Assembly (NCBI RefSeq): GCF_001598455.1
Contig: NZ_BCYZ01000026.1
Location: 1 to 54,648 of the forward strand
Length of the DNA: 54,648 bases
Source: Sphingomonas pruni NBRC 15498
Lineage (GTDB): Bacteria > Pseudomonadota > Alphaproteobacteria > Sphingomonadales > Sphingomonadaceae
Direction: 5' to 3'
Shown one piece after another: positions 52,395-54,648 of the stretch. Under the pieces are notes generated by a model. That model did not search any database. It had not been told where the DNA came from and saw nothing but the letters and a program-made list of their open reading frames with translations. The position numbers and the translations under genes are program-made. Positions within the stretch are counted from its first letter, which is position 1. The number at the start of each line of letters is the position of its first letter.

Positions 52395-52495
52395 GCCCCT
52401 CCCCTTCAGGGGAGGGGTTGGGGTGGGGCCTATCCACAGGCGACCAGCTTGCGGCACTGCCCCACCCCCCAACCCGTCCCCTGAAGGGGAGGGGC
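52395..52495. repeat. Long inverted repeat inside the kdp operon
   Basis: Arms of about 36 bases at 52395-52430 and 52460-52495 (GCCCCTCCCCTTCAGGGGAG and the reverse complement at the other side) enclose a 29-base loop. Each arm itself carries a small palindrome. It fills most of the gap between kdpB and kdpC, so the hairpin could lower or stabilise the downstream mRNA. Confidence 0.8.
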
Positions 52496-52505
52496 GATAT
52501 CTCGA

Positions 52506-54527
52506 CTAGGCCAGCCCTAGTCCGCCCACGGCCAGATCGATCAGCTTGATCCCGACGAACGGCGCGATCAGTCCGCCGAGGCCGTAGATCGCCAGATTGC
52601 GGGCGAGCAGTGGCCCGGCGCCGATCGCGCGGTAGGTCACGCCCTTGAGCGCCAGCGGGACCAGGCAGGGGATGATCAGCGCGTTGAAGATGATCGCCGA
52701 CAGGATCGCCGAGCGCGGGCTGCCGAGCCCCATCACGTTGAGCACGCCGAGGCCTGGATAGAGCACCACGAACATCGCCGGGATGATCGCGAAATATTTG
52801 GCGACGTCGTTGGCGACCGAGAAGGTGGTCAGCGCGCCGCGCGTCATCAGCAATTGTTTGCCCAACCCCACGATCTCGATCAGCTTGGTCGGGTCGCTGT
52901 CGAGGTCGACCATGTTGCCGGCTTCGCGCGCGGCCTGCGTGCCCGTGTTCATCGCCACGCCGACATCGGCCTGGGCGAGCGCAGGGGCGTCGTTGGTGCC
53001 GTCGCCGCACATCGCGACCAGCTTGCCGCCGGTCTGTTCGGTGCGGATCAGCGCCAATTTGTCCTCCGGCGTCGCCTCGGCCAGGAAGTCGTCGACTCCC
53101 GCTTCGGCGGCGATAGCGGCGGCGGTCAGCGGGTTGTCGCCGGTGATCATCACGGTACGGATTCCCATCCGGCGCAGCTCGGCGAAGCGGTCGCGCACGC
53201 CCGCCTTGACCACGTCCTTGAGCGCCACGGCGCCAAGCAGTCGGCCGTTCCGCTCGACCGCGAGCGGAGTCATTCCGCCCCGCGCGATCTCATCGGTGGT
53301 GCGCTTGAGTTCCGCGGCACCCGGCGTGTCGGCGCCGATCGTCTTGAGGATCGAGTCGACGGCGCCCTTCAGCACCTTGGTGTCGCCGACGCGGACGCCG
53401 GAGCTACGCGTTTGCGCGGTGAAGGGGATGATCTCGGCATCGGTCGGCAGCGCGGTGGCGAGCGCGAATTTGTCGCGTGCCAGGGTCACGATCGAGCGGC
53501 CCTCGGGCGTCTCGTCGGCCAGGCTCGCGAGCATCGCCGCTTCGGCGAGCGTCTTGGCGTCGACTCCGGTCAGCGGGCGGAACTCGCTCGCCTGACGGTC
53601 GCCGATCGTGATCGTGCCGGTCTTGTCGAGCAGCAAGGTGTCGACGTCGCCGGCGGCTTCCACCGCGCGCCCCGATTTGGCGAGCACGTTGAAGCGGATC
53701 AGGCGGTCCATTCCAGCGATACCGATCGCCGACAGCAAGGCGGCGATGGTGGTGGGGATGAGCGTGATCAGCAGCGCCGCCAGGATCGCGACGGGCACGC
53801 TGCCGCCGGCATAATGCGCGAATCCCGGAATCGTGCCGACCGCGATCAGGAAGATGATCGTCAGCCCGACGAGCAGAATGGTCAGCGCGATCTCGTTGGG
53901 CGTCTTCTGCCGCTCGGCGCCTTCCACCAAAGCGATCATGCGGTCGAGGAAGCCCTGGCCGGGTTCCTGCGTGACACGCACCTTGATCCGGTCGGAGATG
54001 ACGCGGGTACCCGCCGTCACCGCCGAGCGGTCGCCGCCGGCCTCACGGATTACCGGCGCGGACTCGCCAGTGATCGCGGCTTCGTTGACGGATGCGACGC
54101 CCTCGACCACTTCGCCGTCGACGGGGATCAGGTCGCCGGTTTCGACCAGCACCATCTCGCCCTTCTGGAGACGCCACGCCTCCACCATGCCCCAGGTGTC
54201 GCCGACCCCGGTCAGGCGCTTGGCCTGGAGCTCGGACTTGGTGGTGCGCAAGCTTGCCGCCTGGGCGCGGCCGCGCCCTTCGGCCAGCGCTTCGGCGAAC
54301 GTGCCGAACAGGACCGTCAGCCACAGCCAGACGATCAGCTGGAGCTGGAAACCGATAGGCAGGTTTTCGCCGCCCACCATCAGCAATACGGTCAGCAGCA
54401 GCGCCACCACCGCGGTGGTGAACAGCACCGGGTTCTTGATCAGTTCACGCGGATCGAGCTTCTTGAAGGAGTCGCCGATCGCGGGAACGACCAGCTTCGC
54501 CGAGAACATGGAGGATGCGGTTGTCAT
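52506..54527 (-). CDS. kdpB: Potassium-transporting ATPase subunit B (P-type ATPase)
   Basis: A 673-residue P-type ATPase that drives the Kdp potassium pump. The phosphorylated residue is Asp301 in [13 protein letters not shown]. The actuator motif is [16 protein letters not shown]. Transmembrane helix residues [20 protein letters not shown] precede it. The nucleotide-binding part has [17 protein letters not shown], and [12 protein letters not shown] with [34 protein letters not shown] is the hinge motif. Length and motifs are complete. The kdpA gene would be expected upstream, past the right edge of the window. Confidence 0.97.
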   Translation of the reverse strand: MTTASSMFSAKLVVPAIGDSFKKLDPRELIKNPVLFTTAVVALLLTVLLMVGGENLPIGFQLQLIVWLWLTVLFGTFAEALAEGRGRAQAASLRTTKSELQAKRLTGVGDTWGMVEAWRLQKGEMVLVETGDLIPVDGEVVEGVASVNEAAITGESAPVIREAGGDRSAVTAGTRVISDRIKVRVTQEPGQGFLDRMIALVEGAERQKTPNEIALTILLVGLTIIFLIAVGTIPGFAHYAGGSVPVAILAALLITLIPTTIAALLSAIGIAGMDRLIRFNVLAKSGRAVEAAGDVDTLLLDKTGTITIGDRQASEFRPLTGVDAKTLAEAAMLASLADETPEGRSIVTLARDKFALATALPTDAEIIPFTAQTRSSGVRVGDTKVLKGAVDSILKTIGADTPGAAELKRTTDEIARGGMTPLAVERNGRLLGAVALKDVVKAGVRDRFAELRRMGIRTVMITGDNPLTAAAIAAEAGVDDFLAEATPEDKLALIRTEQTGGKLVAMCGDGTNDAPALAQADVGVAMNTGTQAAREAGNMVDLDSDPTKLIEIVGLGKQLLMTRGALTTFSVANDVAKYFAIIPAMFVVLYPGLGVLNVMGLGSPRSAILSAIIFNALIIPCLVPLALKGVTYRAIGAGPLLARNLAIYGLGGLIAPFVGIKLIDLAVGGLGLA

Positions 54528-54543
54528 TGGACGTCTCGCTGTG

Positions 54544-54612
54544 TTCCCTCTCCCATTGGGAGAGGGAGGGGCCCGCTCGGCGCAGCCGAGTGGGAAGGTG
54601 AGGGTGACGAGG
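54544..54612. repeat. REP-like palindromic element before kdpB
   Basis: It has CCCTCTCCCATTGGGAGAGGG, then GCTCGGCGCAGCCGAG, and AAGGTGAGGGTGA. The order of nested palindromes is like that of the element at 2616-2716. It lies just upstream of kdpB, where the end of kdpA would be expected. Confidence 0.65.
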
Positions 54613-54632
54613 GGCGCGGCGCGGAGGGGACA

Positions 54633-54648
54633 CCCCCCCCCCCCCCCC
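54633..54648. other. Run of 16 C at the window edge
   Basis: The last 16 bases are all C, following GGGGACA. A long pure run at the very end is more likely an assembly or contig-end effect than biology. Confidence 0.5.

Noticed and set aside
1..54648. CRISPR arrays and rRNA genes
   Set aside because: No regularly spaced repeats and no rRNA-like sequence were seen.

Overview
The window is high-GC, densely packed chromosomal DNA. It is most likely from a sphingomonad alphaproteobacterium (Sphingomonas or a close relative). This rests on family content: two TonB-dependent receptors of the Xanthomonas/Caulobacter/sphingomonad type, a TorF-like porin, a dxs/tlyA neighbourhood, an ECF sigma/anti-sigma pair, and GC-rich intergenic palindromes. 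No rRNA, CRISPR array or intact transposon was seen. Gene names come from reading the translations; no database search was possible.

Layout. 1-6.99 kb is housekeeping: the end of dxs, a membrane-tethered LuxR-type HTH protein, an esterase, tlyA, tspO, ubiK, a YbjN protein, proC, a MarR regulator, ilvE and tRNA-Gln. 7.0-7.5 kb holds scraps of an integrated element (integrase N-terminus, TrbI fragment) directly behind the tRNA. 7.7-27.3 kb is a carbohydrate/glycoside utilisation locus. It has a GH43-like enzyme, then GH29, a TonB-dependent receptor, GH106 and GH78. Convergent to these lie an SGNH esterase and an IclR regulator. Divergent from the regulator is an operon of class III CoA-transferase, Tm-1-like ATP-binding protein, PEP-hydrolase-like TIM barrel, SRPBCC protein and GH35/42-like beta-galactosidase. 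28-35 kb carries an M1 aminopeptidase, a DUF2252 protein and a second TonB-dependent receptor. 35.2-43 kb is a tripartite RND efflux operon, with a convergent two-component system and PepSY protein. 43.2-46.5 kb has a YncE-like propeller protein, a remnant of tRNA-Gln, a YghU-type glutathione transferase and a cyclase-family hydrolase. 46.6-49.9 kb is an ECF sigma / anti-sigma / subtilase / porin operon. 49.9 kb to the end is a LacI regulator and kdpE, kdpC, kdpB.

Two groups look most novel. First, the anti-sigma factor at 47259-47900 has a periplasmic part that reads like a subtilase pro-domain, and the next gene is a subtilase whose own N-terminus is similar; this suggests signalling through a protease/pro-domain mimic. 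Second, the 20-kb glycoside locus couples exported rhamnosidases, a fucosidase and a galactosidase to a CoA-transferase and the two halves of a Tm-1-like protein. A near-identical 17-bp palindrome lies before both operons and is a good candidate operator for the IclR protein. The locus lies between the intact tRNA-Gln and a tRNA-Gln fragment at 44.5 kb, so it may have arrived with an integrative element now largely lost.
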